From Nephrocerus scutellatus (taxonomy: Eukaryota > Arthropoda > Insecta > Diptera > Pipunculidae): a stretch of DNA of 64,000 bases. The notes beneath the pieces are model-generated. The model was not told the DNA's origin, did not search any database, and saw only the letters and a list, made by a program, of their open reading frames with translations. Below are positions 22,124-32,483 of this stretch, one piece after another. Position numbers and translations under genes: made by a program. Every line of letters begins with the position of its first letter. Positions within the stretch are counted from its first letter, which is position 1. Where the stretch lies: positions 50,704,019 through 50,768,018 of the forward strand of contig OX352761.1 in assembly GCA_947095585.1 (NCBI GenBank), given 5' to 3'.

Positions 22124-23122
22124 TCATAGTATATGAAGTTGTCCAGGCCAATCCCAAGATATTTGACGCACGTATTTATAATTTTGTCGTATGTCCCTAT
22201 TACAGAGTGCCAAAGGCGGCCTAAACAGTATTGTCTCGCACTTGTTAAAACTAATCTTAAGCCTCCAATCAGTACAGAACGACTGAAGCTGATTGAATTT
22301 GTCTTGGAGCTCAGTCCTTATTGTCCTTACCCTATCACTATGTGCGCACAATATAATATCGTCTGCAAACGCTAGTGTCGTGTCCCTAGCCCTGAGCACC
22401 TCGCTGATGTAAATGCAGAACAGGAGCGGCGAATTCACAGTCCCCTGCTGCAGACTATTCGCGATATTAAAAACTTTAGCTGTCGTGTCACGGTTATCAG
22501 TTACAACAAACTTTTTGTCGTATATCATTTGCATGATAATTTTAATAATGCATGTGGGGAATCCCAGTCTTATTAGCTTACATATCAGTCCATCTGTCCA
22601 CACCGTGTCAAAGGCTTTCTCGATATCGACCAGACAGGCCGCAGTGCACCTCTTGCCATTCATATGCCAGTTGACATCTGAGATGAGTTTGGTCACCGCA
22701 TGCACTGTCGAGTGATTCTTTCTGAACCCAAACTGGTTCCGCTGTATGACGTCTGTTTCTTCGCAAACGGACCAAATCGCTTTGTTGATGACAAAAACCT
22801 TTCCGATGTTAGGCAACAGGCTGATTGGCCTGTATCTCAAAGGATCAGAAGGATCCTTCTGTTTCTTTGCTATTGGAAATACATTCGAAACTTTTCAACA
22901 GCTCGGAAAGTAGAAGTTGTTCAACAAATTGTTAAATAACACGCAGTATTGCCTTATGAAGCTGTCTGGTAGATGTTTTAAGACGATGTTAGGAATGTTA
23001 TCTAAACCGGATGATTTTTTATTGTTCAGTCGCCTAAAGATAAGCGTCTGATCGTCAAGTGTTGAAAAGTATCCCTGAGTTGTATCCGCTGTCGAAGTTA
23101 ATATTGGGCACCTTTGCGGCAT
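22124..23122 (-). pseudogene. LINE D reverse transcriptase
   Basis: RT blocks in order: LNNKKSSGLDNIPNIVLKHL, then in a new frame RYRPISLLPNIGKVF, NQFGFRKNHSTVHAVTKLI, CLVDIEKAFDTVWTDGLI (catalytic Asp), LQQGTVNSPLLFCIYI (the usual GVPQG is altered to SLQQG) and AFADDIILCAHS (FADD). Frames break near 22840-22895. The substitution in the GVPQG block and the frame breaks indicate a dead copy. Confidence 0.85.
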
Positions 23123-23431
23123 ATGCAGATATCACAAAGCATCTGCAATTGTTACTTAATTTAAAAGAGACAATAATAGTTTCAAGACAGCTAAATTTTC
23201 TAATTTCTCCTAAATCTACTATATCACAGTGTAGTGGTTTCCTAACTAATATTGCAGTCCCCCCGCCCTGTATTGCAAATCTGACCTAAATACTTCATAG
23301 TCCCTAAACTCTAACCTATGTCTAGGGTTTAATTTTGTTTCGCTCAGAAGGAGTACATCAGGTGATTGGTCTGCTTAGAAACGAAGCAGGTCTGCCCTCC
23401 TCTCATTACTGATTATTGACTGCCTGGCTCT
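23123..23431 (-). pseudogene. LINE D endonuclease N-terminus
   Basis: The minus strand reads ISNERRADLLRF, then SPDVLLLSETKLNPRHRLEF (ETKL endonuclease motif), RDYEVFRSDL and, after a shift, AILVRKPLHCDIVDLGE and CRCFVISAYAAKV. It then jumps to RT-linker sequence near 23100, so the rest of the endonuclease is deleted. Confidence 0.72.
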
Positions 23432-23818
23432 GAAGGGGTTCGCACCCTTATAATGCTCGGCTATATGCTTGGCACAGCGTGGGCGTTAAGGAAAGGGAGA
23501 AGAAAAGAGGAGATGTCTATGAGCTTGTGTTTTGAACGCCTGTGGATCATAGTGATGTGGGAAGGGGTTCGCACCCTTATAATGCTCGGCTATATGCTTG
23601 GCACAGCGTGGGCGTTAAGGAAAGGGAGGAGAAAAGAGGAGATGTCTATGAGCTTGTGTTTTGAACGCCTGTGGATCATAGTGATGTGGGAAGGGGTTCG
23701 CACCCTTATAATGCTCGGCTATATGCTTGGCACAGCGTGGGCATTAAGGAAAGGGAGGAGAAAAGAGGAGATGTCTATGAGCTTGTGTTTTGATTGCCTG
23801 TGGATCATAGTGATGTCG
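23432..23818 (-). repeat. 129-bp tandem repeat, three copies
   Basis: gaaggggttcgcacccttat starts at 23432, 23561 and 23690, giving an exact 129-bp period. The minus strand of each unit encodes the end of the LINE B ORF (HHYDPQAFKTQAHRHLLFSP) plus its 3' UTR. Because 129 is a multiple of three, an open frame of 164 codons appears on the plus strand, but it is an artefact. Confidence 0.92.
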
Positions 23819-24060
23819 GAAGACAGAGCTTGGCAGAGCATTCCACATACGTGTTGTACGGCTGAAGAACGAGTTCCCGAATGCCGGTGGCATGCAACTG
23901 GCTATTTCACTTTAGCACCGCTGGTGGAAGAAGCGATAAAAGAGTGACAAGGAGAAGATGTTTCTGCGGTGATCAAGCGAATCTATTGATTTCGCAATGT
24001 TACTGTCACCGATAAGTTTTATTGCACGGCACTTTCCACTGCATATATGATTTTGCTTAC
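23432..24060 (-). pseudogene. LINE family B C-terminal fragment
   Basis: The minus strand reads RAIKLIGDSNIAKSIDSLDH, RRNIFSLSLFYRFFHQRC, NSFFSRTTRMWNALPSSVFR and HHYDPQA-KTQAHRHLL. These match the C-terminal order of LINE ORF2 (RAIKLIGD, RRNxxSLxLFY, SFFxRTxRxWNxLP, YxxQAFK) and extend the family B reading that the window start cuts off. The 3' end is locally triplicated (129-bp unit). Confidence 0.8.
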
Positions 24061-24129
24061 CTAATTAATTAATTAAGTTATATATACAAGTTTTCGTTAT
24101 TGAAAAATACTTATGAATAATACTATGTC

Positions 24130-24600
24130 TCAAAATAATTTGGTCTTATGCAACGGCACCGAAACTATGCTCGGTGATGTTTGAAACTGCGGGTAGTTGA
24201 TCGAATTTCCGGAACACGTGCTACAGGAAAACTGAGAGTCTGAGAGCTGAGAGCTACCTGAGTGATGGTGCAATGTAGGATATGTCCAGCGGGCTCTGCT
24301 CTCCGCTGCAATTTCACTGTCTGACCCCCGCAGCTTAAACGGACCCACCCGTGCCAAAAAATCCAAGTCCAATATTACTTCGTCCATCGCATCTGAGAGA
24401 ATCAATTACGGATACTGGATTTGTTTATTCCCTATCCTGACATCTAGCTGTAGGGCCTCTCGGATCAGCGTGGGTGTTCCTTCGGTCATTCGCATGGTAA
24501 TGTCAACGGATAAGCTATTCATTGTGCTCCTCCTGTCCTCCGCAAAGCGCTCAAAAAACTCCTAGTATCCCCTGTGTCGATCGTGGCTTTAAGAAATATT
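24130..24600 (-). pseudogene. Ty3/gypsy retropepsin remnant
   Basis: The minus strand shows KATIDTGDTRSFL (aspartic protease DTG active site; the usual DTGAT/S is DTGDT), a -1 type shift, then MNSLSVDITMRMTEGTPTLI and, after a stop, ILSDAMDEVILDLDFLARVG (the second conserved block, normally ILGLDFL). Cleavage of Gag-Pol would be its role. It follows the gag remnant on the same strand, in element order. No RT follows below 24130, so the element is 3'-truncated. Confidence 0.75.
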
Positions 24601-24779
24601 CACCCTGGGGCGATAGTGGCGAATTTCGGGTTGGAATCATATGAAAGAAAGTTTAATGGATATGAGGTGTCGGTCTTGAGGGTCCGTCACACCTTGGTTC
24701 TGACGGCCCCTTGCTCGTTTCTCGATCGTCCAACGCGCTTCCGGCAACATTCCACTGTGAGAACGGTCTGAAGGCCGCA

Positions 24780-25740
24780 GTCCAAACAAAAGACAATTTA
24801 AGGGTTACGACAGTACCGTATCATGTGTCCATGCCGGCCACATCGCGTGGAAGCTTTTCTGTCCTGTATCCGTGCTTCTGAGCTCTGCGCCACCACACAA
24901 TTCCTTTTGGTTTGCCTGGTTCGGGCCGCAGGTCTAATCGGGTCTGTAGCTACAGCAATGCCTTCAAAGTCCCCTTCCAGGCCAATAAGTTCGCGAAGAT
25001 CTTTGAAATCTTTCCTACGAATATAATACTGGTACTCTCGACAACAATTCCGGAATATCCTCTCTACCTTTTTTATATCCGTTTAATTTGCATGCCTCAT
25101 GAAATTTTGCATTATGATAACAAAATCGTTTAATTTTTCATTTGGCTTCTGGTGGCATCGGCGGATTTCATTGTCCAGGTGTTCCTAATATCCTTTAGGC
25201 AAGAAGAACTGCAGAAAGTCTGCTATGAACGCCTTCCAGTTCTACCAGTTCCTGTTGTTGCTGCGAAACCACATAAAGGCTCGGTCGCAGAGTAACTCAG
25301 GCATGGTACTGTGCTTTCTTGGGAAGAGGCATCTGCGAGCTCCTATAACCTTTTGACGAACAGAATCGGTTCCTTGCCCCCATGGTACACTACGGACCAT
25401 TTCCTATCCTGGTCAATTATCTGGGCGTATGACGTCACTGCCATATCCGTCTTGTTCCGCGATGTGGCCGTCTCGTGTGGTGTCGTGGATGCTGTCCCGA
25501 TGGCCGACTTCGGCTCATCATGTCCTGGCACTTCAGACGGGTCCTGAGTTATTAGGGGCAATGGCGATGGGCTGTGTCTGTGTCTCTCTTCCAGCTTACT
25601 GAGACGGATTTCGTCCTCTGACGTCACATCTCGTCTTTCCTGAGATCTTCCACCGCCCCGGTACTTTCTAGCCTGAGCTCGCGCATGCAGTTCTTTATCT
25701 CCTCTTTCGACAGCGTGTAGATCCAGCCAGTCTTAATCAT
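24780..25740 (-). pseudogene. Ty3/gypsy Gag (Arc-like) remnant
   Basis: Starts at the ATG at 25738-25740 (MIKTGWIYTLSKEEIKNCMR). A variable region and DRKWSVVYHGGKEPILFV follow, then a capsid-like part read in other frames (MPELLCDRAFMWFRSNN, NWKAFIADFLQFFLP). It ends in two zinc knuckles (RCGRHGHMIRYC and FCLDCGLQTVLTVECC). This order matches the Gag of insect Ty3/gypsy elements related to domesticated Arc proteins. At least four frame changes or stops are present, so it is not a domesticated gene. Gag would package element RNA in capsids. Confidence 0.75.
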
Positions 25741-26611
25741 CTTAGTTTCGTGCTGGTATTATTGGATTATTGATTTATTATTTTTATTCTTATTAAATTC
25801 CGAGGTTTTCCCCAGCCGAGGTAAAGTGTATAGGTTTTTTCGTTTATTAGGTCGTTACAATAAAACAATTTGTTTGTTTAGGGAATGGAATTCAATCTTT
25901 TTTTCTCTCTTCTTCTCTTTACTGAATAATATACACTGGTAAGACTTACAATATTATAATTAGGGTATCGTCGTCTATCCTTTGTAGCGATGCGTATGGG
26001 ATGGCGAAGAGTAGCACCGAAGCGCTGTGTCTCTAACTAGCGATGCGGAAGGCAAAGCGTGGTGCCGTAGCGTTGGTGGTAAGGCTGACGCTCTTAGACC
26101 ACTTGGCTGGAAGAGAAAGTTAGGTATTACCAAAGATAATATAATATACAGATGTCGCATGCCAATGCTTTGAATTGAGGTAAATGAGGCAGGCACATTT
26201 GCCTGCTTGACCAGTTTCGAAGGCGCGAATTCAAAATACAATTATTTGTATTCAAACTTTCGATAGGGTCTTTCATTAAATATCCTTTCGTTAAAATTGA
26301 TTTTATATCTGCTGTTTCTCTGCATAGATGCAATAAGTACTTAGGTATCGATATAATATGGAACTCAAATTTTAGAAGTGAAGTATAATATACTAGAATA
26401 AATAAGAACAAGTGTATTACATTAATCATTGTCAAGTAACAATAAGTTAAAAAATGTAGAAAAACGGAGTGAGTTTCGTTATCCAAAAATAATTGTATGT
26501 TATAAGTGAGAGTGAAGTACATAGTGTGCATAGGGGAAGACATCAAATTGCATAAATATTGTGATCATTTTTTTAAATTCTTTGTTTGTAGTGGAATCTT
26601 GCGATAAATTT
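25741..26611. other. Unassigned; possible LTR and leader of the gypsy remnant
   Basis: This is where the 5' LTR and leader of the minus-strand gypsy element would be expected. I see gtcgttacaataaaac near 25850 but no paired LTR, so boundaries cannot be set. No coding motifs. Confidence 0.35.
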
Positions 26612-27405
26612 TCAACCCACTTCCCAAAGTCCGATTTCAATGAAATTTTGCTTACATGTATATCTCCGATGACAGCACAATATACACACTATCGGGGTCG
26701 GGGGGCTCTCATACAAATATTTTACAAATTTACCGGATTTTATTCAAATTTTATATACACGTGTATCTCTGATGGACAACATTTTTGTAAAAATTTTCAA
26801 GACCCCAGGCTCGGGTTCGTGAGGCCCCATACACACTTTTTAAAAAAATCAACCCGATTTTCTTCAAATTTTTTATACATGTGTATCTCCGATGGACAAC
26901 ACTTTTTATAAAATTTTCGAGACCCCGGGCCTGGGTTCGTGAGGCCCCATACAAATTTAAAAAAAAAAATAAACCCAATTTTCTTCAAATTTTATACACA
27001 TGTGTTTCTCCGATGTCGTAAGGTCCCATACAAATTTTATATAAAAATTAACCCGATTTTTTTCAAATTTTATACACATGTGTATCCTGAGGCCCGAGGG
27101 GTGCCCATATAAATTTTTTAAAAATAAGCCCGATTTTTTTCAAATTTTAAACACATGTGTGTCTCCGATGGACAAAACTTTTTATAATACATAGTTTTGG
27201 AGTGAATGGGCCCTGAGGCCTGAGTGGTGCCCACATACTTTTTTTTTAAACTAGCCGGATTTTCTTCAAACTTTAAACGCATGTGTATTTTCGATCGACA
27301 AACTTTTTGCCCATGTACATTTTTAAAAAATTAGCCCGATTGCCTTCAAATTTTAAACACAATTTGTATCTCCTATTAGAGAATTTACATGAAAAATTTT
27401 AATTT
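26612..27405 (-). repeat. About 110-bp minisatellite element, inverted, about seven units
   Basis: The minus-strand orientation of the family: 'atgtgtatctccgatggaca' cores, GC-rich gaccccgggcctgggttcgt blocks and, at the right, the inverted left end (tattagagaatttacatga). Short apparent ORFs in it are repeat translations. Confidence 0.88.
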
Positions 27406-27837
27406 TTATGTGTTGTTTTTTTATTATTTATTTTTCGTTTTTTTTCACCTGCACTTCCTCTAGTTGTTATAAATAATTTTATCTACAATAATTAATAAAA
27501 TATTAAAGGAAACACTGCTTTTCGATTTAAAAGAATTTAATTTAATTAGGTTTTATATTTATTTAATTTATTCACGTTCGCCGTAAGTTGGTCTCAGCTA
27601 ATATATGTATAAGCAATTACACAAATACGTTGAACTCGGCTGTCGTCGGTCGGACGACAAAGAAAGCAATGAATTTTGGTTTTTTACTAACACAACAAAA
27701 TACGATAGCGCAGCTCAGATCTTGGATAGGTTTTTTAGGAAATAAATGAGACTATTTTATTTGTCAAACGAACTTTGTGTTTCAACGCAACGCTTTAGCT
27801 TAAACATTGTACAGCTTATTTAAAAAAGTAAAAAGTA
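27406..27837. other. AT-rich spacer
   Basis: No supported feature. Confidence 0.4.
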
Positions 27838-28890
27838 AAATGTTGAGTGATACACTGTTGGGATCACTGTTGTGATCAATGTTAAGTGAGACACTGTTAA
27901 ATGTCCCACTGTTGTGATCACTGTTAAATGTCACACTTTTAAGTGAGCCACTGTTAAATATCAGTACTTTGGGAACTAAGCCATTTCCCAAGCGAATCGC
28001 ATGAAATTCGGAATGAAGGACTAAGATGCGACTATAAGACTTCTTCCTATGGAAATTCTGGAGTATGATCATTATTGTCTGGAATTTCTGGAACACAGCA
28101 ATTTTCAAGCGATTCGCATGAAATTCGGAATGTAGGACTAAGATGCGACTACAAGATTTCTTCCTATGAAAATTCTGGAATATGATCATTATTGTCTGGA
28201 ATTTCTGGAACAAAACAATTTTCAAGCGATTCGCATGAAATTCGGAATGTAGGACTAAGATGCGACTATAAGACTTCTTCCTATGGAAATTCTGGAATAT
28301 GATCATTATTGTCTGGAATTTCTGGAACAAAGCAATTTTCAAGCGATTCGCATGATATTCGGAATGTAGGACTAAGATGCGACTATAAGACTTCTTCCTA
28401 TGGAAATTCTGGAGTATGATCATTATTGTCTGGAATTTCTGGAACAAAGCAATTTTCAAGCGATTCGCATGAAATTCGGAATGTAGGACTAAGATGCGAC
28501 TACAAGATTTCTTCCTATGAAAATTCTGGAATATGATCATTATTCTCTGGAATTTCTGGAACAAAGCAAATTTCAAGCGATTCGCATGAAATTCGGAATG
28601 TAGGACTAAGATACGACTATAAGACTTCTTCCTATGGAAATTCTGGAATATGATCATTATTGTCTGGAATTTCTGGAATAAAGCAATTTTCAAGCGACTC
28701 GCATGAAATTCGGAATGTAGGACTAAGATGTGACTATAAGATTTCTTCCTATGGAAATTCTGGAATATGATCATTATAGCCTGGAATTTCTGGAACAAAG
28801 CAATTTTTCAAGCGATTCGCATGAAATTCCGAATGTAAGACTAAGATGCGACTATAAGATTTCTTCCTATGGAAATTCTGGAATATGTTC
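27838..28890 (+). repeat. 117-bp satellite element, array 1
   Basis: Head (27838-27985) of short cactgttaaatgtcc-type repeats, then about eight units of 116-117 bp, each starting gcgattcgcatgaaattcgg and containing ttctggaacaaagcaatttt. The same head precedes array 3 at 53478. Because 117 is a multiple of three, an open frame of 332 codons exists on the minus strand; it is not a gene. Confidence 0.93.
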
Positions 28891-28892
28891 AA

Positions 28893-29155
28893 AGAGCCAT
28901 TCTTAGCATACCATTTCGATGCATGGGTTAGTGCTGCTCACTTCTTTTCTCTTCAAATTTAATTTAAAACTACTCGAATTTTTTATGAGTTGAAACCAAA
29001 AGCTGCATTACTGCTTTGGGCAGTGATATGTAATATGCAGCCACTTCACAGTTAGTGGTTATGAACAATTAAATTCACTTAATAATAATTTATTTCAATT
29101 AATGTGATGTGGTGATGATGTATGTGATGAGCTACGGTGCAAGTCGTAGCACTGT
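28893..29155 (+). repeat. Dispersed repeat G
   Basis: Matches 55820-56095: attcttagcataccatttcg, gagttgaaaccaaaagctg, gcagccacttcacagttagt, gagctacggtgcaagtcgta. A more diverged copy lies at 54985-55140. No coding; possibly LTR- or SINE-derived. Confidence 0.8.
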
Positions 29156-29159
29156 AATC

Positions 29160-29312
29160 TTTTTTTTTTATAATACCAACGAAAATAGTTTTAGATCTAT
29201 CTTTGGACGTACCGATCAATTCAAACATTCTTTCTTCTTAAGCCGCTCAAAAATTTTGTGGAATGAATTGTCCGACTCTGTATTTCCGCATGTGTATGAT
29301 ATTCAGTCGACG
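29160..29312 (+). pseudogene. LINE ORF2 C-terminal fragment
   Basis: Reads NENSFRSIFGRTDQFKHSFF, LSRSKILWNELSDSVFPHVY, DIQS: the SFFxRxxxxWNxLxxxVF pattern of LINE C-termini. A near copy lies at 63160-63292. It is fused to the start of the RTE element at 29313. Confidence 0.7.
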
Positions 29313-29549
29313 GTCAGCCATCAGCAGAAATAGGGGGAATAACACATAATGCTCTAGAATTGCATGTGGCCGTAACTATCTCTGACTGGTGGAAGTGCGA
29401 TCAAACCTCCACGCGGTGACCGCTGGTATTTTTCTTCCAATGCAGGAAAAGCTGAATGATCGGGCTAGTCCCTTCAAAGTAAGGTTGGCGCGAGGCCAAT
29501 AACCTAGCCTGTAAAAAATTATAATTACGGAACCCCAAAATAAGCCTCG

Positions 29550-29960
29550 GATACACTGATGAACGACGACGACCACGGCAACGAAAACGGCTAAACGATT
29601 TAAGAATTTTCTCATGGAACGTACGCTCACTGTATAGAGCTCGAGCTGCACAGCAGCTAGCCGATACCCTGTCCAAATATAAGGCTGACATAACAGCAAT
29701 CCAGGAGATGCAGTGGACAGGGAAAGTGTGTTACAAAAATCAGAATATGACATATATTACAGCTGTCATGCAAGACATCATGTGGTCGGAGTGGGGTTTC
29801 TAGTCAGCAAAAGAATGAAACCCACCGTTATCGGCTTTAATGCAGTAAATTAACGAGTCATAGAGATGGCAGCAAGCAATAATTTGGTCGTTGCGAGAAC
29901 AAGGTTTGCGCGTAAAAATATCCACAAAGCCACCTGGGTATCTCCTGATGGAGCCACTCG
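29550..29960 (+). pseudogene. RTE endonuclease N-terminal part
   Basis: In changing frames: NDLRIFSWNVRSLYRARAAQ, ADTLSKYKADITAIQEMQW (the usual EMRW is EMQW), then after a deletion that removes the GDMN block, NNLVVARTRFARKNIHKATW. The deletion differs from that of copy 1, which keeps GDMN. Confidence 0.75.
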
Positions 29961-30013
29961 CAACCAGATAGACCACGTGTTCTGATGGAGCCACTCGCAA
30001 CCAGATAGACCAC

Positions 30014-31264
30014 GTGTTGATAAACCGCCGCCACAACTCGAACCTGATGACGGTACGAACGTACCGAGGTGCCAACGGCGACTCGGACCACTATCTTGTT
30101 GGTATGGTGCTCCGAGCGCGTATTGAATCATCACGGAAGACTGCATCCGCGAATCAGATCCGAGTCAACACGGCTGCCCTTCGCAATGAAGAGACCAGAA
30201 ACAACTACGGTCAAGCGATAGGACTCGCTCTAAATGCAGGGAAAGTAAGTCCTGGGGCTGAGATGTCGGGCCTAGAAGAGAAATGGACACACCTTAAAAA
30301 TACTGTCAGTAGTACTGCTGACTCCATCTTAGGCAGTAGTCGTAGAGATCTAAACGACTGGTTCGGTGACGAATGTAAGCTAGCGACTGAACGTAAGAAT
30401 GTTGTGTACCGAGCAATGCAACAATCTCATAGAACGCGAGCACGCGAAGATAAATATAAAGAGCTCAGAAGATATGAAAAAACAGTTCACCGGCGAAAGA
30501 AAGCAGCCTGGGAGAAGAATCTCGTCCGTGAACTGGAACAGTACAGAGAGCAAGAACCGCACCAGGTGCGGAAGTTCTACCAAATGGTCCGCGGTATGAC
30601 GCAATATAAACCGCGTTGCACATACTGCAAGGACAAAGAGGGTAATCTGATCGCCGATCTTAAAGGCATCTTAGAGCGATGGGAAGAGCACTTTCGTGAG
30701 TTGCTAAATGGCCAACTAACTGAGAAATTGGAGGCTCCACCAATGACCGAAGATCATACTATGCTGCCGCCACCAAGCATAGACGAAGTTAGCAGAGCGA
30801 TAAATCGGCTCAAAAATAATAAGGCCCCGGGATATGATTGGATCCCAGCGGAACTGATAAAAATAGGATGCCCCACATTACACCAAGCAATTCATGAAAT
30901 AATAGCGCAAGTATGGGAAGAAGAAGTTATACCAGAAGACTGGCGAAGTGGCATCCTGTGTCCCATACATAAGAAAGGAGATACCACAAAATGCAGCAAT
31001 TATCGTGGTATAACGTTGTTGAGTACCGCGTTTAAGATTTTCTCCTCTATCCTTCAAGACAGGATAGCCCCATACGCTAAAGTCATCATTGGTCCATACC
31101 AGTGTGGCTTCATCCCAGTCAAATCAACAACTGATCAGCTTTACACCCTAAGGCAGGTGATGGAAAAATGTCTAGAGTTTCAAAACTCACTACACCATCT
31201 TTTTATAGACTTTAAAGCCGCCTATGATAGCATAGACAGAGTAGAATGTAGAGTAAAGCCATGA
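30014..31264 (+). pseudogene. RTE endonuclease end, linker and reverse transcriptase
   Basis: A 416-codon frame: GANGDSDHYLVGMVLRARI (SDH motif), basic linker, INRLKNNKAPGYDWIPAELI (fingers), EDWRSGILCPIHKKGDTTK, NYRGITLLSTAFKIFSSIL, GPYQCGFIPVKSTTDQLYTL and LFIDFKAAYDSIDRVE. It stops at CRVKP; the palm continues in the next frame. It is better preserved than copy 1, but the frame break at VECRVKP is the same in both. Confidence 0.9.
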
Positions 31265-31637
31265 GAGATTTCGGCATCCCAAATAAACTGACACGACTAT
31301 GTAGGTTGACCATGACCAATGTTATAAGCCAAGTAAAAATAACCTGATCACTATCAAGCCCATTCAACATTTATAACGGGCTCCGACAAGGGGATGGACT
31401 GGCCTGCGTCCTCTTCAACCTGGCGTTGAAGAAAGTGATCCGAGACTCTGACGTAACGGCGAGAGGAACAATCCTCTATAAGTCCATTCAGATACTGGCT
31501 TACGCAGACGATATTGACATCGTTGGTAGAAACCAAAGAGCTGTACAGGAAGCTTTCATCCAGATAGAGCAGGCGGCACGAAATCTAGGGCTGCACATAA
31601 ATGAGAGCAAATCAAGGTACATGGTGGCCATGTGAGC
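31261..31637 (+). pseudogene. RTE reverse transcriptase palm, second part
   Basis: Continues as MRDFGIPNKLTRLCRLTM, a stop, then NIYNGLRQGDGLACVLFNLA, ILAYADDIDIVGR (catalytic YADD) and LGLHINESKSRYMVAM. The thumb and C-terminus are missing; the sequence joins repeat H at 31638. Confidence 0.85.
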
Positions 31638-31924
31638 CCGTAAACCAAAACCCTCTCTAGAGAAGTAGTTGGTTCTCTGCTCAACTCACATTACGTAACT
31701 AATTGAATTGAATTAAAAGGTTTAAACTCGGAAATTATTTTATAACAACATAAACTGGAAAACTAGATTTACACTTTAATTTAAGTTAAATGTACATACA
31801 TTAAAATTAAATAAAATAAAAAAAAAATAAACAGTGCATTGTCAGTAAATGTTTGTAACCGTTGTCACGCTCAAAACCCTCGCGGTCGTGTAGACGACAC
31901 AGCCTACCCTGCTCTTTTTTATTA
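31638..31924 (+). repeat. Dispersed repeat H, copy 1
   Basis: Shares gagcccgtaaaccaaaaccc, ctgctcaactcacattac, gtcagtaaatgtttgtaacc and acacagcctaccctgctc with 63423-63735; its end is also found at 56165-56240. No coding. An LTR origin is possible but not shown. Confidence 0.8.
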
Positions 31925-32461
31925 AATTATTTCTAACGCTTTTTATAAAGAGCGCATATAAAGGATTATTTTGTATTAAAAAAACGGCTTATTGTGGCAT
32001 ATATTTAAATTTTTATCACAACAAATAGCTCTTATTAATGGATAATTGTTTACATATATTTATGCAGTGCCTGACTTCATGCTCCAACACATCTGTCAGT
32101 ATATTACTTGAGCATGCTAGATAGTACAAAGTTTGCTTAATATTTGCGCATATATTCGGACCATAAAAACGCAAGCTGACATTTCATACAAATTGTGTCT
32201 ATTATTTTGGCCGTAGTCTACAAACCCTTCTATCATATCCCTATATTTATTATATGTTAAATTTTGTTGCAAGGATATTTCATAAAATATAGGTATAACT
32301 TCACGATCTTTTTGTGATAATGTATTTTTTTAATTTCATTAAAAACTTTTATGTCCATACCAGGTGACAAACTTTTTATTTTAATCCACCTGTAAAGAGA
32401 TGATTGGGGAGGTAGATTTATATTTAGTTGGTCTCTTAAAAAGTTATATCGAGCTGATGAT
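31925..32461 (-). pseudogene. P-element superfamily transposase remnant
   Basis: The exon begins at 32461, after a good acceptor (tttgtattttag) and a tactaac branch-point motif at 32477-32483. It reads ARYNFLRDQLNINLPPQSSL, YRWIKIKSLSPGMDIKVFNE, then in other frames NLTYNKYRDMIEGFVDYGQN, SACVFMV, CCDKN-NICHNKPFF and LFIKSVRNNLI. These correspond in order to P-superfamily blocks (LPxxSTLxRW, YNxKxDxIEGFVDxG, FMVRG, CDQGTNN, HLIKSVRNN). The catalytic neighbourhood is damaged (CDKN for CDQG) and there are several frame breaks. The element is truncated on the left by repeat H. Confidence 0.72.
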
Positions 32462-32483
32462 CTAAAATACAAACAGGTTAGTA

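Larger units (their letters stand above)
21985..23431 (-). mobile_element. LINE family D, degenerate copy
   Basis: Minus-strand non-LTR element, 5' to 3': endonuclease N-terminus, then an internal deletion, RT, and C-terminal region up to about 21985 (LFFSRHLRSDVKVLCYLSFV). The clade is near Jockey/I-type LINEs and resembles LINE E at 37-39 kb. It abuts a LINE B fragment at 23432. Confidence 0.8.
29313..31637 (+). mobile_element. RTE-clade LINE, copy 2
   Basis: Plus-strand sister of 13838-16357, starting in the shared leader (gtcagccatcagcagaaata). It carries a truncated endonuclease and a long RT. Near 29950-30020 a segment of about 36 bp (tgatggagccactcgcaacc) is duplicated in tandem. Confidence 0.88.

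Noticed and set aside
23453..23947. 164-codon plus-strand frame with three 43-residue repeats
   Set aside because: Antisense reading of a tandemly repeated LINE B 3' end; the 129-bp period keeps it open by chance.
24780..25740. Domesticated Arc-type gag gene
   Set aside because: Several stops and shifts, and a protease remnant follows in element order; it is a decayed retrotransposon.
26751..26988. Repeat-like minus ORFs in the minisatellite
   Set aside because: Translation of about 110-bp repeat units; not conserved in frame between copies.
27800..28798. 332-codon minus-strand open frame with a 39-residue repeat
   Set aside because: It is the translation of the 117-bp satellite (a multiple of three); no start context or domain, and the other arrays do not keep the frame open.
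27838..28890. CRISPR-like array
   Set aside because: Units are contiguous 117-bp monomers without unique spacers, in an insect genome.
30014..31264. Host gene 'craniofacial development protein 2-like'
   Set aside because: The reading carries RTE reverse-transcriptase blocks, so that label, common in insect annotations, would be wrong here.
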